Source of the DNA: Lysinibacillus agricola
GTDB lineage: Bacteria; Bacillota; Bacilli; Bacillales_A; Planococcaceae
Assembly (NCBI RefSeq): GCF_016638705.1
Contig: NZ_CP067341.1
Coordinates: forward strand, 1,677,501-1,741,500
Length of the DNA stretch: 64,000 nucleotides
Direction of reading: 5' to 3'
How positions within the stretch are numbered: the first letter of the stretch is position 1; every line of letters begins with the position of its first letter. Both the position numbers and the translations under genes were made by a program. This document shows positions 16,314 to 26,300 of the stretch, one piece after another. Under the pieces are notes generated by a model, which saw nothing but the letters and a program-made list of their open reading frames with translations, searched no databases and was not told the DNA's origin.

Positions 16314-16334
16314 AAATTGTAATGATTCCGTTTT
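16314..16334. promoter_or_regulatory. Candidate Zur box before the permease operon
   Basis: The reverse-strand operon begins at 16284. At 16314 the plus strand reads AAATTGTAATGATTCCG then TTTT. Compared with the Bacillus Zur consensus (AAATCGTAAT-N-ATTACGATTT) it differs at three of 21 positions. A second half-site-like TTACGAT stands at 16301. If real, the operon is induced by zinc limitation and the permease pair would belong to metal homeostasis. This is inferred from motif similarity only. Confidence 0.5.
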
Positions 16335-16491
16335 AATATAAACTATGTATATGGACAATTAGGTATTACACAATACATTAGATTTTTGGATACATTACAT
16401 GTTTAAATATACGGTCAGGGATTCAAAAATTTAGATAAACGTAAAAACGGAAGAGGGGAACAAACTATAATTCTTTGACAACATAAAAATA

Positions 16492-16520
16492 GTAGCATTA
16501 TACACAATGTAAAATGCTAC
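16492..16520 (-). terminator. Terminator after the DMT exporter gene
   Basis: GTAGCATT and AATGCTAC are exact 8-bp arms around a 13-base loop. On the minus strand TATTTTTATG follows. Confidence 0.7.
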
Positions 16521-16535
16521 TTGGAGAAAGGAAAA

Positions 16536-17501
16536 CTATGCTGTTTTCTTTAGTTTGGATACAGGAACAGAACGATTTAAAATACTGTTAGCTATCATTC
16601 CAATCATGATAATAATCATACCGATTAAAGATAATCCAACAGGCCAAGAACCGTTTAAAAAAACGATTTCACCAAGAACAGTAAACACCATTGTTCCAGC
16701 TTGTGTTGCCTCCACTGCCCCTAATAAAGAAAGGTTATTTTTCGCTAAGTCAGTAGCGAAGAAAAATGTCATTGTGGCGATAACACCCGAACATAATGCT
16801 AATAAGAAACCTTGCATCATTTGCCCAGATGTTGGTATGCCAGTTGTAGTCCAACCATAAATCGCTAATATAATACTGACAGGAAGACTGCCAATTGCCA
16901 TGCCTAACACGCGTTGGAATGTATCTAAGCGACCAGCAACGACTTCCATCATTTTTCTATTACCGAAAGGATATAAGAATGCGGCGATGACTACAGGGAG
17001 GAAGCCGGATAAAAATTGAGAAACAGTAATATCCCCAGCTTCTGTTAATTGCATACAAATGACACCTGTTAAAATAAATAAGGCAACAAGTAAGCTTCGC
17101 AAAGGCATTTTACCGCGAACTCGTTTAACTTCTGACTTCGTCTCCAATGTAATAAAAAATAACGGAGATAATAACAAACCAGCTAAAATGGTTATTTGCC
17201 ATGTACCTGCTACGAGCCATGCAGGACTAAATACAGCAGCATAGCTTAATAAGGAATAAAATCCAACCCCAGCTATTGTTCCATAACCAATCCATGCCAA
17301 AGGATTTTTACGCATTTCTACCCATAGTGGACGAAGGTTTTTGCGAAATAGGACGATAAAGAATAAAATGGGTAAAGCGAATAAAAATCGGAAGGAGGCA
17401 GTCCAAGCCCAGCTTGTTCCTGATACGTTCATAATTCGATTTATAATAAATGTAGCTGAAAAAAACGCAGATGATAAAATACCTAATAAGATAGCGCGCA
17501 T
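16536..17501 (-). CDS. EmrE-type multidrug/DMT family exporter
   Basis: 321-aa, ten-helix member of the DMT superfamily, multidrug-resistance EmrE group (PF13536). The N-terminus RAILLGILSSAFFSATFIIN and the segment SGTSWAWTASFRFLFALPIL are typical, as is YAAVFSPAWLVAGTWQITIL near residue 100. It is divergent from an XRE-cupin regulator with a 90-bp gap carrying a repeated motif, so it is probably that regulator's target. The exported compound is unknown. The C-terminal tail is short and basic. Confidence 0.88.
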   Translation of the reverse strand: MRAILLGILSSAFFSATFIINRIMNVSGTSWAWTASFRFLFALPILFFIVLFRKNLRPLWVEMRKNPLAWIGYGTIAGVGFYSLLSYAAVFSPAWLVAGTWQITILAGLLLSPLFFITLETKSEVKRVRGKMPLRSLLVALFILTGVICMQLTEAGDITVSQFLSGFLPVVIAAFLYPFGNRKMMEVVAGRLDTFQRVLGMAIGSLPVSIILAIYGWTTTGIPTSGQMMQGFLLALCSGVIATMTFFFATDLAKNNLSLLGAVEATQAGTMVFTVLGEIVFLNGSWPVGLSLIGMIIIMIGMIANSILNRSVPVSKLKKTA

Positions 17502-17526
17502 TTCGTTCGCTCCTTTCTGAATATAT

Positions 17527-17568
17527 ACTATAATATAATTATTTATATAAAAAGTAAACTATAATATA
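17527..17568. promoter_or_regulatory. Twin ACTATAATATA motifs between exporter and XRE regulator
   Basis: ACTATAATATA occurs at 17527-17537 and again at 17558-17568, 31 bp apart, which is about three helical turns and so on the same DNA face. The second copy ends 17 bp before the XRE start and resembles a -10 region. The repeated spacing suggests operator half-sites for the XRE protein. Confidence 0.4.
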
Positions 17569-17585
17569 CCGAAAGAGGGGTTCCT

Positions 17586-18158
17586 ATGAAAGAACAAGAG
17601 GATATGCAAACAAAAGAAGTAATTCTGCAAGTTGGTCAACTGTTACGACAAATACGCAATGAACAAAAATTAAGTTTAGAAGAGTTAGCAAAGAAAACGG
17701 GTGTTAGTAAATTAACACTAGGAAAAATTGAAAGAGGAGAAACGAATCCTACATTAGGCGTCATTTGGAAGATTACAAAAGGATTATCTATTCCGTTGTC
17801 ACGGCTTATGGTTATAGAAGATATAGTCAATGTTGCACGCTGCGGAGAAGGATTTATTATAGAAGAAAATCAAATGTGGCGATTAGAGACTATATTTCGT
17901 TACAAAAAAGAAACAGGATTGGAAATGCATCGTGCTTGTTTGCAACCGTATAGCATATATGAGGCAGAACCTCATCATGAAGGAGCTATTGAATTTGTAA
18001 CAGTAATGAAAGGGAAAATTTCGATTCAAGTAGGACAAGAAATGTATGAATTAAACGAATTTGATTCTATTCAATTTGAAGCAAATCGAAAGCATAGCTA
18101 TGAAAACACCGGAAATGAAGTTGCAGTTCTCCATTTAACAATGAAATATTTATCTTGA
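17586..18158 (+). CDS. XRE-family regulator with C-terminal cupin domain
   Basis: 190-aa regulator. The HTH is at residues about 15-70 (LRQIRNEQKLSLEELAKKTG, then VSKLTLGKIERGE), and a single cupin fold is at about 110-188 (HHEGAIEFVTVMKGKISIQV, VLHLTMKY). This is the layout of metabolite-sensing regulators such as PuuR and SutR. GAGGGG stands before ATG 17586. It is divergent from the EmrE-type exporter, so the cupin ligand may be the exporter's substrate. Confidence 0.88.
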   Translation: MKEQEDMQTKEVILQVGQLLRQIRNEQKLSLEELAKKTGVSKLTLGKIERGETNPTLGVIWKITKGLSIPLSRLMVIEDIVNVARCGEGFIIEENQMWRLETIFRYKKETGLEMHRACLQPYSIYEAEPHHEGAIEFVTVMKGKISIQVGQEMYELNEFDSIQFEANRKHSYENTGNEVAVLHLTMKYLS

Positions 18159-18310
18159 AATAAGTAATCACACTAGTAGTTTCATCTTTGGATTCTATGC
18201 GAAGGCTTGTTATTATGCTTGAGCTGGAAGCGGTATTGACAGAGCAAGCAGTGGACAGGATCAATAGTTCTAATTGATGCTGGTTTAACTTTAATATATC
18301 ATTAAGAAAA

Positions 18311-18348
18311 ATCCCGAATAATGTCCGTTATTCGGGATATTGTTTTTT
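18311..18348. terminator. Terminator between XRE and chemoreceptor genes
   Basis: ATCCCGAATAA and TTATTCGGGAT are exact 11-bp arms with a 6-base loop. TTGTTTTTTCT follows on the plus strand and AAAAAT precedes it, so it can work both ways. Confidence 0.85.
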
Positions 18349-18390
18349 CTTGCCATATGTTATTAATTTATCCTAAAGCTGCATTGATCA

Positions 18391-20052
18391 TTATAATGTG
18401 AATTTTTTTAGCTCTACAGACAATGTATTTGTCATTTCTTGAAGTTCTGAAACCTTTTCACTAATTTTTTGGAAGGATCCTAACTGCTCTTGAGTGGAAG
18501 CAGAAATTTCTTCTGTTCCTGCTGCGGTTTCTTCCGTAATAGCGGAAATGTTTTCAATGGCACTATTCATTTGCTGGCTCATTTCGCTTGTTTGCTCCAT
18601 ATCCTTAGCAAGGTGTTGTAATTGGTCATTTATGGTTAAAACATGTGAAGCAATTGCCTCAAAAGACTTTTCTGTATCTAACATTGATTGTGACTGCTCT
18701 TTTGAAAGCTGATGTCCATGCTCAGCAGTAGAAAGAATGGTCGTGATACCGTGTTGTATATGTGTGACCATTGAAGAGATTAAACTAGTTGCATTTTCTG
18801 TTTCATTTGAAAGTTTTTTGACTTCCTCTGCCACTATTGCGAATCCTTTTCCAGCTTCTCCAGCCCGTGCAGCTTCGATTGCTGCATTCAATGCCAATAG
18901 ATTTGTTTGATTAGCAATAGCATGGACTGCATTAGCGGCGCCTTCAATTTCTGTTGTGAATTGAGAGAATTGCGTAACAGCCTCTTTAATATCAAGCGAT
19001 GTAGATGAAATATCCTTCGCGATAGAGGATTGCTTTTCTAGTGAATTATGGCCAATTTGAATAGCAGCAAGTGCCTGTTTACCGTTTGCTGCTGATTGTT
19101 CGCTAGTCTGCTGAACTATTGTAAATTGATCTGCCATCGTATTCATGAGGATAGCAGCTGACTGGATATCTTCTGAAATAATTAGGCTTCCTTTTGCCAA
19201 TTCGTCCGTGGATATAGCAATTTGTTTATTGCCTTCATTAACAGTTTCAATATAGCTTGTAACATCGTTTGTAAATAGAGTAACATTTTCACCTACATCG
19301 TCAATGGATTTTACGGTGCTTTTTAAGCTAACAATCATTTTGGAAAAGTTCTCTGTCAGTTGATCAACTTCATTTCGACTGCCTTGCTTATAGGATAGGG
19401 TAGAGGTATCTATTGTCAAATTCCCTGAAGCCACCAATTGTGCACAATCCACGATCCGATTAATCGGATTTGTAATTCTTTTCGTTGCGACATACGAAAA
19501 AATGATGGTAGCAATAATTAGGAGGATACTTCCAATAATTGTTGTTGTAATTATAAAAGTAATTTTTTGCTTTGCCAAATCATTCATTTCTTGATACCAT
19601 TCATTTGTTTCTTTTTTCAGTAGATGCATATCGTTTAATATGCCGGATATTCTTATTGCTTGTTTTTTTATCGCAGGACGGTTGTTAGCAAGAAATCCTG
19701 TTTCGGTAGCTTTTTCCAGTTCCTCGTATTTGCTCTCGATTTTTTTGATGATTGTCTTATGCTCAGATATTTTTGCAATAGTCGAGAGGTTTTCTAAATT
19801 TACTTTCGCTTCTTGTAAAATTGAAAGAGCTTCATTTTTATTGGCCTCACTATCTAAATAAGTGTAATTGTTTAATGATTGGCTCGCTACAACTAAACTT
19901 TGTTCAAGTTCTTTCACTGCGAGTAAAAGTGCTGTATCATCTTGTGCAGTTGTTTGAATATCAAATGTTTGTACGATAATAAAACCAATCATAGCCATTG
20001 CGAGAACAATTGGAATAAGTATGTTCATAAATAATTTTTTTCGTAACGTCAC
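18391..20052 (-). CDS. Methyl-accepting chemotaxis protein (membrane-bound)
   Basis: 553-aa chemoreceptor. TM1 is at about residues 8-28, the extracytoplasmic helical sensor at 30-170, TM2 at about 170-195 with a HAMP domain after it ([20 protein letters not shown]), and the signalling hairpin at about 300-550. The tip is intact, with [20 protein letters not shown] near residue 385. The start is GTG 20052, whose codon overlaps the TGA of the upstream BMP-type gene, with GGGGAG 7 bases before. The two are therefore translationally coupled, suggesting that the binding protein delivers the attractant to this receptor. Confidence 0.93.
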   Translation of the reverse strand: MTLRKKLFMNILIPIVLAMAMIGFIIVQTFDIQTTAQDDTALLLAVKELEQSLVVASQSLNNYTYLDSEANKNEALSILQEAKVNLENLSTIAKISEHKTIIKKIESKYEELEKATETGFLANNRPAIKKQAIRISGILNDMHLLKKETNEWYQEMNDLAKQKITFIITTTIIGSILLIIATIIFSYVATKRITNPINRIVDCAQLVASGNLTIDTSTLSYKQGSRNEVDQLTENFSKMIVSLKSTVKSIDDVGENVTLFTNDVTSYIETVNEGNKQIAISTDELAKGSLIISEDIQSAAILMNTMADQFTIVQQTSEQSAANGKQALAAIQIGHNSLEKQSSIAKDISSTSLDIKEAVTQFSQFTTEIEGAANAVHAIANQTNLLALNAAIEAARAGEAGKGFAIVAEEVKKLSNETENATSLISSMVTHIQHGITTILSTAEHGHQLSKEQSQSMLDTEKSFEAIASHVLTINDQLQHLAKDMEQTSEMSQQMNSAIENISAITEETAAGTEEISASTQEQLGSFQKISEKVSELQEMTNTLSVELKKFTL

Positions 20053-21036
20053 TGGATACTCCCCTTTTCTGCGGTAACTTTTATTTTACCCGAGACAATA
20101 TCATCTTGTGCTTTTTCTATGGCAGCCTGTTGCTCAGATGTAAGTTTAATAATACGTATATCCGCAAGTCCGACTCCATTATCAGCTAGACCGAACGAAA
20201 ACGATTTTTCAGAAATTTGCCCGTCCTCGACTAATGTTTTAGCAATTTTATAAACAGCTTGGTCGACATTTTTTAACATGGATGTTACGACAGTTTTTTC
20301 TGCAATGTAAAATTGATCAATATCAACTCCCGCTGCATATACACCCATTTCTTCAGCTTTTTTTATGGCACCAAAGCCTGTGAATCCCGCTGCATGATAA
20401 ATAAAATCTACGCCGTTCTTTATGTAACGTTCTGTGATTGCGGCACCTGCGTCGGTATCATCAAATGTGCCAGCATACTCACTAACAATTTCGATATTTG
20501 GATTAAAATATTGAGCTCCCTCAATAAAGCCGTTTTCAAAATGATGGATAACCGGAACATTTGCACCACCAATAAACCCTATTTTTCCAGTTATACTCGT
20601 CATTGCTGCAACCATTCCAAGTAAAAAACTGCCTTCTTGCTCTTTAAATGTTATTGAAGTGATATTTGCAACATCTGATTGTCCGTCAATAAGGACAAAT
20701 TGCTGATCAGGATATTTCTTCGCAGTTTTTTCCAGTGCCTCCTGTACAGAGAAACCAAGACCGATAATGACGTTATATTTTTCTTCGACAAGTTCTTCTA
20801 GCTTCTGTTCGTAATTGCCATCAGGCGCCTCTTTATAATCAAACAAAATACCTAGCTCATCTCGTGCTTTTTCAAGCCCTTTAAAAGCTGAGTCATTAAA
20901 CGATTCATCACCAAGCCCTGCATCTGAGAGCAAGATACCAATTTTATAGTCATCTTGCGCTTTTTTTCTATGAAGCTGTTGAACAGCCTGCTACTAACAA
21001 AACTATCAAACAAAGGCCAATCATTAATTTTTTCAA
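20049..21036 (-). pseudogene. BMP/Med-type binding lipoprotein with frameshift at the signal peptide
   Basis: Family of basic-membrane-protein lipoproteins that bind nucleosides or related solutes. A TTG start at 21036 behind GGAGG begins a lipoprotein signal ending LLVAGC, but that frame meets TAG six codons after the cysteine codon. The mature domain continues in another frame directly after seven A (20961-20967) as AQDDYKIGILLSDAGLGDES, with later marks NVIIGLGFSVQEAL and FIYHAAGFTGFGAIKKAEEM. One extra base near the A-run accounts for it. The mature part alone is open from 20933. Either the gene is inactive, the A-run is slippery, or there is a sequencing error. Confidence 0.85.
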
Positions 21037-21410
21037 TATGAGTACCTCCAGTTGTATGTATTATTTATCGATCAAAAGTTGTTCTAAGTCAGATGTCAGA
21101 CGACATTTTTTATTTTACCATTAAATATTATCAGATTTTTTACAATTTACTACAGGAAAATGGGTTCAAATCATCCTGAATATTTTTTGGATACTAAGTA
21201 TTTAGTTTGTTATATAATGAGTTTTCTCTATAATGATAGTGGGAAAGGTAGGATGATGTTCATACATAAGTACTAATTCATAAAAATTGCCCCTTTTTTC
21301 TATGGACAATTAAAAAAGCCTAGCAAACACTCAAAGAGTTTGCAGGCTCACTGCCCGAAACAATAGAACGCTTAATGTAGCTTTGGAATAATGTTTGTCA
21401 AATTAAAAAC

Positions 21411-21545
21411 TGTACAAAATTGTTGATATGCTCCCCATTAAGTAGGCAGATGAAAAAATAAAATCTGATTATTTAATGGAGAGTATTTTTATGGCTAAAA
21501 GTAAATATTCCGAAAAACAGCTGGCTGACTACGGAATTATTATGT
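21411..21545 (+). mobile_element. Truncated IS3-family left end with transposase N-terminus
   Basis: ACTGTACAAAATTGTTGATA and GCTCCCCATTAAGTAGGCAG resemble the left end of IS150-type elements. They are followed by GGAG and an ATG at 21491 that begins MAKSKYSEKQLADYGI, the usual start of the helix-turn-helix OrfA. The frame breaks off where it meets the convergent LysR gene. This is a fossil end of an IS with no catalytic part. Confidence 0.5.
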
Positions 21546-22451
21546 CATATGAGGATATATTTTTAATTGCTTTGCTAAATCGTAAATTGAAGTTTTTACA
21601 AATGTATCCATTCTGTTATCTAGACGAGATTTAGGATAAATAAGTTGAATCTTTCTATTAAGTGTCACATCGTGTAGGTCCTTCTTTATCAAAAGTCCTG
21701 ATTTTAACTCATCTTCTATCAGGGCAACTGACAAAAACGCAATTGTTTTTCCGAAAGTAAGCATTTTCTTAATAGTGCTAACAGAATCTAGCTCGATCGT
21801 ATAAATGGATGGGTGAAATGGGTCCATCCATTTTTCTATAAAATGATTCGTTGAACTTGAAGATGTATGCAATAATACTTTGTTTTTTAGGACATCTGCT
21901 TTTGTGATGTCCTTTTTTGCTGCAAGCTCATGGGTAGGGCTTAATGCTAAAACAAGGGAATCTTCGCCGATTGTATCGTAAATAAGAGACGAATTTTCTT
22001 GCTTTGTTTCCATGATGAGCCCGAAATCTAATTCTTGAAGTGCTACCTTTTGTTCAATTTCGGGAGCTGTTTTTACTTCTAGCGATATTCGAATGTCTGG
22101 GTAAGCTGTAGAAACCTGATGAATAATATCTGGCATAAAAATATGTGCGGGTAGCCCGCTTGCGCCAAGACGAATGGAGCCGATATTACCAGCTAAAAGA
22201 TTTTCGATAAAGCGGTTCATGTCTTTTTGAAGCTGTACAATTTGGCGAGCATAATGATAGAGCCCTTCTCCTGCTTCTGTTAAACGGTATCCACCTGCAT
22301 TTGTCCGAAATAAACGGATGCCATATTCCTCTTCAATGGAACGAATATGAAAGGATACGGTCGGTGCTGTAAGACCAAGCTCTTTGGCAACAGGAGCTAA
22401 TTTTTTAAATTCTACAAGTAGGCAAAATGCCTGTAACTTCATATTATTCAT
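21540..22451 (-). CDS. LysR family regulator divergent from the ABC/MBL/CYTH operon
   Basis: 303-aa LysR protein. HTH at residues 1-60 (FKKLAPVAKELGLTAPTVSF), effector-binding domain from about 90. AGGAGG precedes ATG 22451, and a second in-frame ATG follows three codons later. Its 3' end touches an old IS3 fragment at 21545, so the last residues may be new. The 135-bp gap to the divergent operon is AT-rich with several TTAG/CTAA half-sites (for example near 22477-22510). It is the obvious candidate regulator of the operon. The inducer is unknown. Confidence 0.9.
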   Translation of the reverse strand: MNNMKLQAFCLLVEFKKLAPVAKELGLTAPTVSFHIRSIEEEYGIRLFRTNAGGYRLTEAGEGLYHYARQIVQLQKDMNRFIENLLAGNIGSIRLGASGLPAHIFMPDIIHQVSTAYPDIRISLEVKTAPEIEQKVALQELDFGLIMETKQENSSLIYDTIGEDSLVLALSPTHELAAKKDITKADVLKNKVLLHTSSSSTNHFIEKWMDPFHPSIYTIELDSVSTIKKMLTFGKTIAFLSVALIEDELKSGLLIKKDLHDVTLNRKIQLIYPKSRLDNRMDTFVKTSIYDLAKQLKIYPHMT

Positions 22452-22588
22452 TTTATCCTCCTAAAGTAAATTAGAAAAAATCTTAGTTTTACTTTAGTTT
22501 ATTAGATTTTTTTTAACGAGTTATTAATAGTAGATTAATATTTTCTAAATATCTGGAATTTATAGTTGTAATTAACGAGGAGGATATG

Positions 22589-23554
22589 ATGAAAATCTCA
22601 TTAACAAATATCGAGAAAAAATATGGACAGGCTCAAGCGCTTTGGCCCATTAATGTGGAGCTGAACAGCAAATTCATCACCATCTTAGGACAATCAGGTT
22701 GCGGTAAAACAACATTATTAAAAATATTAGCAGGTCTTGAACAACCGACAAATGGAGAAATCGGTTTTGATGAAACCATTATTTACTCATCTAAACTCCG
22801 GAAGAATGTAAAACCAAATAAGCGAAATATTGCGATGGTTTTTCAAGATTTTGCATTGTGGCCACATATGACTGTTTTTCAAAACATTGCTTTTGGCCTG
22901 AAGGGAATTGTTCCAAAGTCAGACATTCCGGCTCGAGTGAAGCATGTTATGCGATTGGTGAAAATGGAAGGATTTGAAAAACGAAAACCTGGGGAGTTAT
23001 CAGGGGGACAGCAGCAACGGGTAGCACTAGCAAGGGCACTTGCGACAAATCCTCAGCTTATTTTGTTTGATGAACCATTATCGGCGCTTGACGCAGTACT
23101 AAGAGAAAAAATGCAAGATGAAATCATGCATATTATTCACGAGCTAGATTGTCAGGCTATTTTTGTCACACATGATCAAACAGAGGCAATGACGATGTCA
23201 GATCAAATTATTGTGATGGAAGCAGGAAGAATTGCACAGGTGGGAACACCAGAAGAAATATATCACGCCCCAGCAACACCGTATGTAGCAGATTTTATCG
23301 GCAAAGTGAACTGGTTTGATAAAGGTAATTATATTGTGCGACCTGAAGGAGTTTCCAGACTATCACGCCCAGGTACGATTGCAAAACAAGCGATGATTGT
23401 AAAAAGTACTTTTGTTGGTGATCGTTATTTAGTGCAGGCACAGGTAGAAGGAAAGCACTGGAGCTTTTACGAAGCAGAACCTATTGAACACGGTAAGCAG
23501 CTTGAAGTTTTTATAGATAAAAAACAAATATATCAATTGGAGGGTTACCATTGA
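22589..23554 (+). CDS. ABC transporter ATP-binding protein (FbpC/PotA-like)
   Basis: 321-aa importer ATPase. Walker A is GQSGCGKTT near residue 35, the Q-loop VFQDFALWPHMT near 87, the signature LSGGQQQRVALARALATNPQ near 137, Walker B LILFDEPLSALD near 160 and the H-loop FVTHDQTEAM near 193. A short C-terminal TOBE-like domain (about 240-320) is typical of iron(III), polyamine and 2-aminoethylphosphonate systems. Two ATGs are adjacent, and GGAGG spacing favours the second (22589). It is the first gene of five tightly packed genes. Confidence 0.93.
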   Translation: MKISLTNIEKKYGQAQALWPINVELNSKFITILGQSGCGKTTLLKILAGLEQPTNGEIGFDETIIYSSKLRKNVKPNKRNIAMVFQDFALWPHMTVFQNIAFGLKGIVPKSDIPARVKHVMRLVKMEGFEKRKPGELSGGQQQRVALARALATNPQLILFDEPLSALDAVLREKMQDEIMHIIHELDCQAIFVTHDQTEAMTMSDQIIVMEAGRIAQVGTPEEIYHAPATPYVADFIGKVNWFDKGNYIVRPEGVSRLSRPGTIAKQAMIVKSTFVGDRYLVQAQVEGKHWSFYEAEPIEHGKQLEVFIDKKQIYQLEGYH

Positions 23555-24576
23555 AACAACGAGGTTTGAAACTATTCGCTACAGCTGGAATTCTTTTAAC
23601 ATTAGCATTAGCGGGCTGTGGAAATAAAGAGGTAGAGAAGAATGATAAAGTAAGTGCAAAGCCGAAAGAAGAGCAAACTTTAACGGTATACTCTGCTGGT
23701 CCAGATGGTTTGGCGGCGAATATTCAACAAGCATTTGAAGAGAAGACAGGGATAAAAGTAGAGATGTTCCAAGGGACAACAGGCAAAATATTATCGCGTT
23801 TAGAAGCGGAAAAAAATAATCCTGTAGCAGACGTTGTTGTACTAGCCTCTGTCGCTTCAATGGATGGTTTAAAGGAAACAGATCAGCTTCAAAGCTATAA
23901 AGATGCTGAAGGTGCAAAGAAAATCAATAGCGATTGGTCAAATGCAGAAGGTTATTACTATGGTTACAGTGCCTCGGCATTAGGAATTGCTTATAATACG
24001 AAAAATACGCAGCAGGCTCCAGCAGAATGGGCAGATTTAGCAAAAGCTGAATGGCAAAATAAAATCAATATACCAGACCCTAGCTTATCAGGCTCTGCTG
24101 TAGACTTCCTATTCGGATATACAGAAGCTGAAAAAACAGCTTGGACTACGATGGAAAAGTGGAAGGAAAATGGTTTACAGGTGAATGGTGCTAATAAGGA
24201 AGCGCTAGATGCTGTTATTACTGGTGACAAAAATGCCACAATTTCAGGGGTAGATTACATGGCCTATAAAGCAAAAGCTGATGGTGAGCCAGTAGAAATT
24301 ATTTATCCAAAAAATGGAACAGTTGTCAGTCCACGTGCTGTTGGTATTTTGAAGGATGCAAAAAACGTAGAGAGTGCAAAAGCGTACGTTGATTTTTTAC
24401 TGTCAGATGAAGGGCAAAAGCTTGTAGCCAATGCTTACTTACTACCAGGCAACAAAGATATACCTGTTAAGGATCGTGCAGCCTTAGATGAAATTCCTCA
24501 GCTAAACGTGAACTGGAAAGGTGCAGAAGCAAAGCAGCTTGAAGTATTAACTAAATTCAATGATATTTTTCGTTAA
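23551..24576 (+). CDS. ABC transporter substrate-binding lipoprotein (iron(III)/AEP type)
   Basis: 341-aa class-2 binding protein. The signal peptide ends in a lipobox (LTLALAGC, Cys near residue 22), so it is anchored to the outer face of the membrane. The mature domain begins LTVYSAGPDGLAANIQQAFE, then GTTGKILSRLEAEKNNP, as in the FutA/PhnS-like group. SLSGSAVDFLFG and GTVVSPRAVGILK are other family points. The start is TTG 23551, which overlaps the TGA of the ATPase gene (ATTGA), so the two are translationally coupled. The ligand could be ferric iron, a phosphonate or another phosphate-like compound. The tyrosine pattern of iron binders cannot be judged here. Confidence 0.9.
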   Translation: MKQRGLKLFATAGILLTLALAGCGNKEVEKNDKVSAKPKEEQTLTVYSAGPDGLAANIQQAFEEKTGIKVEMFQGTTGKILSRLEAEKNNPVADVVVLASVASMDGLKETDQLQSYKDAEGAKKINSDWSNAEGYYYGYSASALGIAYNTKNTQQAPAEWADLAKAEWQNKINIPDPSLSGSAVDFLFGYTEAEKTAWTTMEKWKENGLQVNGANKEALDAVITGDKNATISGVDYMAYKAKADGEPVEIIYPKNGTVVSPRAVGILKDAKNVESAKAYVDFLLSDEGQKLVANAYLLPGNKDIPVKDRAALDEIPQLNVNWKGAEAKQLEVLTKFNDIFR

Positions 24577-24587
24577 GTAGTTGTTTG

Positions 24588-24605
24588 GGAGGTTTTTTAG
24601 CCTCC
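24588..24605 (+). terminator. Weak intra-operon hairpin after the binding-protein gene
   Basis: GGAGG and CCTCC pair around a TTTTTTAG loop, followed by TTTAAGTTTTTC. A weak attenuator here would give more binding protein than permease, as is usual in importer operons. Confidence 0.35.
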
Positions 24606-24638
24606 TTTAAGTTTTTCTAGGGAAGGATTGAATCATCA

Positions 24639-26300
24639 ATGATTATGGAAGGCAGACGAACTTTTGGATTTTTACTGACACTTGTCGTCACGTTTGCTAT
24701 CGCACCGTTAATGGCCATTGCGTTTTATACGTTTATGAAAGATGGGCAATTAGATGTTTCGCAGATTAACAGAATGTTTGCCAATGAAAGAATGTGGCAT
24801 ACACTTGGAAACTCTGTATTATTAGGGGTATTAGTTATAGTTGGGACGACAATAGTTGCATTTCCAATGGCGTTAATAAGAACGAAAACAAGCTTATATA
24901 AATATGATTGGCTAGATATTATTTTAACGATTCCGTTTATGACACCACCATATATTGGCTCCATGGGATGGATATTGTTCATGCAAAATAATGGCTTTCT
25001 CCAACAGCTATTTCCAAGTGCTGCTTGGGTGACTGAATCGTTCTTCTCCTTATTTGGAATGGTCATGATAATGAGCCTACATCTTTTTCCTTTCTTATAT
25101 TTAATGCTGAAAAATACACTATTAAGAATCAATGGCTCCTTTCTTGATGCTGCACTAATTTTTGGACGAAGCTCTTGGAGAAATTGGACGAAAATAGTTT
25201 TGCCTCTAGTAGTTTCTAGCTATGTTCTTGGAAGCTTGTTAATTTTCATTAAAACGTTAGCTGAATTTGGAACACCTGCAACGTTTGGTAGTCGAATTGG
25301 TTTTCAAGTATTTACGACGGAAATTCACTCTTACTTATCTAGATGGCCTGTAGATATTAGTATGGCGACATCGCTCTCGTTATTTTTACTGTCGGTTTGT
25401 CTCGTTATCTGGTATTTTCAAAATCTTATTGGACGCAAATATACATATAGCGTGCTTTCTGGAAAAACACCAGCTATTCGCGAGATTAAAGATCAGTGGT
25501 ATGTCAAGCTTGGTTCATGGCTTTTTGTGGGGATTGTTATTTTGCTATCAATCGGCATTCCTTACTTCTCAATTATCGTGACATCTTTGCAGAAAGTAAG
25601 AGGGGATGGTTTACAAGCAGGGAATTTTAGCTTTGCCTCCTACCAGGAAGTGTTTACAAGTGGAAGTGCTGGATTGTCAGCATTTTTAAATAGTGTTGTT
25701 TTCTCCGTAATCACAGCTGTCGTTACAGCAATTATTGGTTTGTTGATTGCCTTATACATTAAAAAAGGAGAAACGAAAAAGCAGCAAATATTAGATTTCT
25801 TTAGTTTAATGCCTAATATTATTCCTGGAATTGTCTTTGTAGTTGGGTTAATTATGTTTTGGAATGCACCATGGCTACCAGCGACCATCTATAACACAAA
25901 GGCAATGGTTGTAGTCACGTATTGTGTACTTTTTTTACCGTATTCCGTGCAATATATAAAATCTTCTTTATCGCAGTTAGATTCTTCGATATTCCAATCA
26001 ACAGCTATTTTTGGTCGAAGTAGTTGGGCTGTTTATCGACATATTATCATTCCATTATTAATGCAGGGAATTCTTGCTGGAATGATGATGACGTTTATTA
26101 TTTCGATGCGTGAACTTGTCGCTGGATTACTTATTTTGCCTCCTTCAGTAGAGACTGGCGCAACATTTATTTACAGTCAATTTGAACAAGGAAATGTTGG
26201 TGTAGGAATGGCTGTAGCGGTGATTACAGTCGCCATGACCGTTATTTTCATGTTTTTATTAGATTGGCTACAAAAACGGGGAGGACATGCGGATGCTTAA
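24639..26300 (+). CDS. ABC transporter permease, fused double-domain type
   Basis: 553-aa permease with two complete six-helix modules in one chain, as in FbpB/PhnU-type iron(III) or aminoethylphosphonate importers. The EAA loops are visible in both halves (GSFLDAALIFGRSSWRNWTK near residue 170 and DSSIFQSTAIFGRSSWAVYR near 455). The matching FGRSSW pieces show internal duplication. The start is ATG 24639, with a ribosome site (GGAAGGA) rather far upstream. The stop codon lies inside the start of the next gene (8-bp overlap), so the MBL protein is made from the same message and probably in matched amounts. Confidence 0.92.
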   Translation: MIMEGRRTFGFLLTLVVTFAIAPLMAIAFYTFMKDGQLDVSQINRMFANERMWHTLGNSVLLGVLVIVGTTIVAFPMALIRTKTSLYKYDWLDIILTIPFMTPPYIGSMGWILFMQNNGFLQQLFPSAAWVTESFFSLFGMVMIMSLHLFPFLYLMLKNTLLRINGSFLDAALIFGRSSWRNWTKIVLPLVVSSYVLGSLLIFIKTLAEFGTPATFGSRIGFQVFTTEIHSYLSRWPVDISMATSLSLFLLSVCLVIWYFQNLIGRKYTYSVLSGKTPAIREIKDQWYVKLGSWLFVGIVILLSIGIPYFSIIVTSLQKVRGDGLQAGNFSFASYQEVFTSGSAGLSAFLNSVVFSVITAVVTAIIGLLIALYIKKGETKKQQILDFFSLMPNIIPGIVFVVGLIMFWNAPWLPATIYNTKAMVVVTYCVLFLPYSVQYIKSSLSQLDSSIFQSTAIFGRSSWAVYRHIIIPLLMQGILAGMMMTFIISMRELVAGLLILPPSVETGATFIYSQFEQGNVGVGMAVAVITVAMTVIFMFLLDWLQKRGGHADA

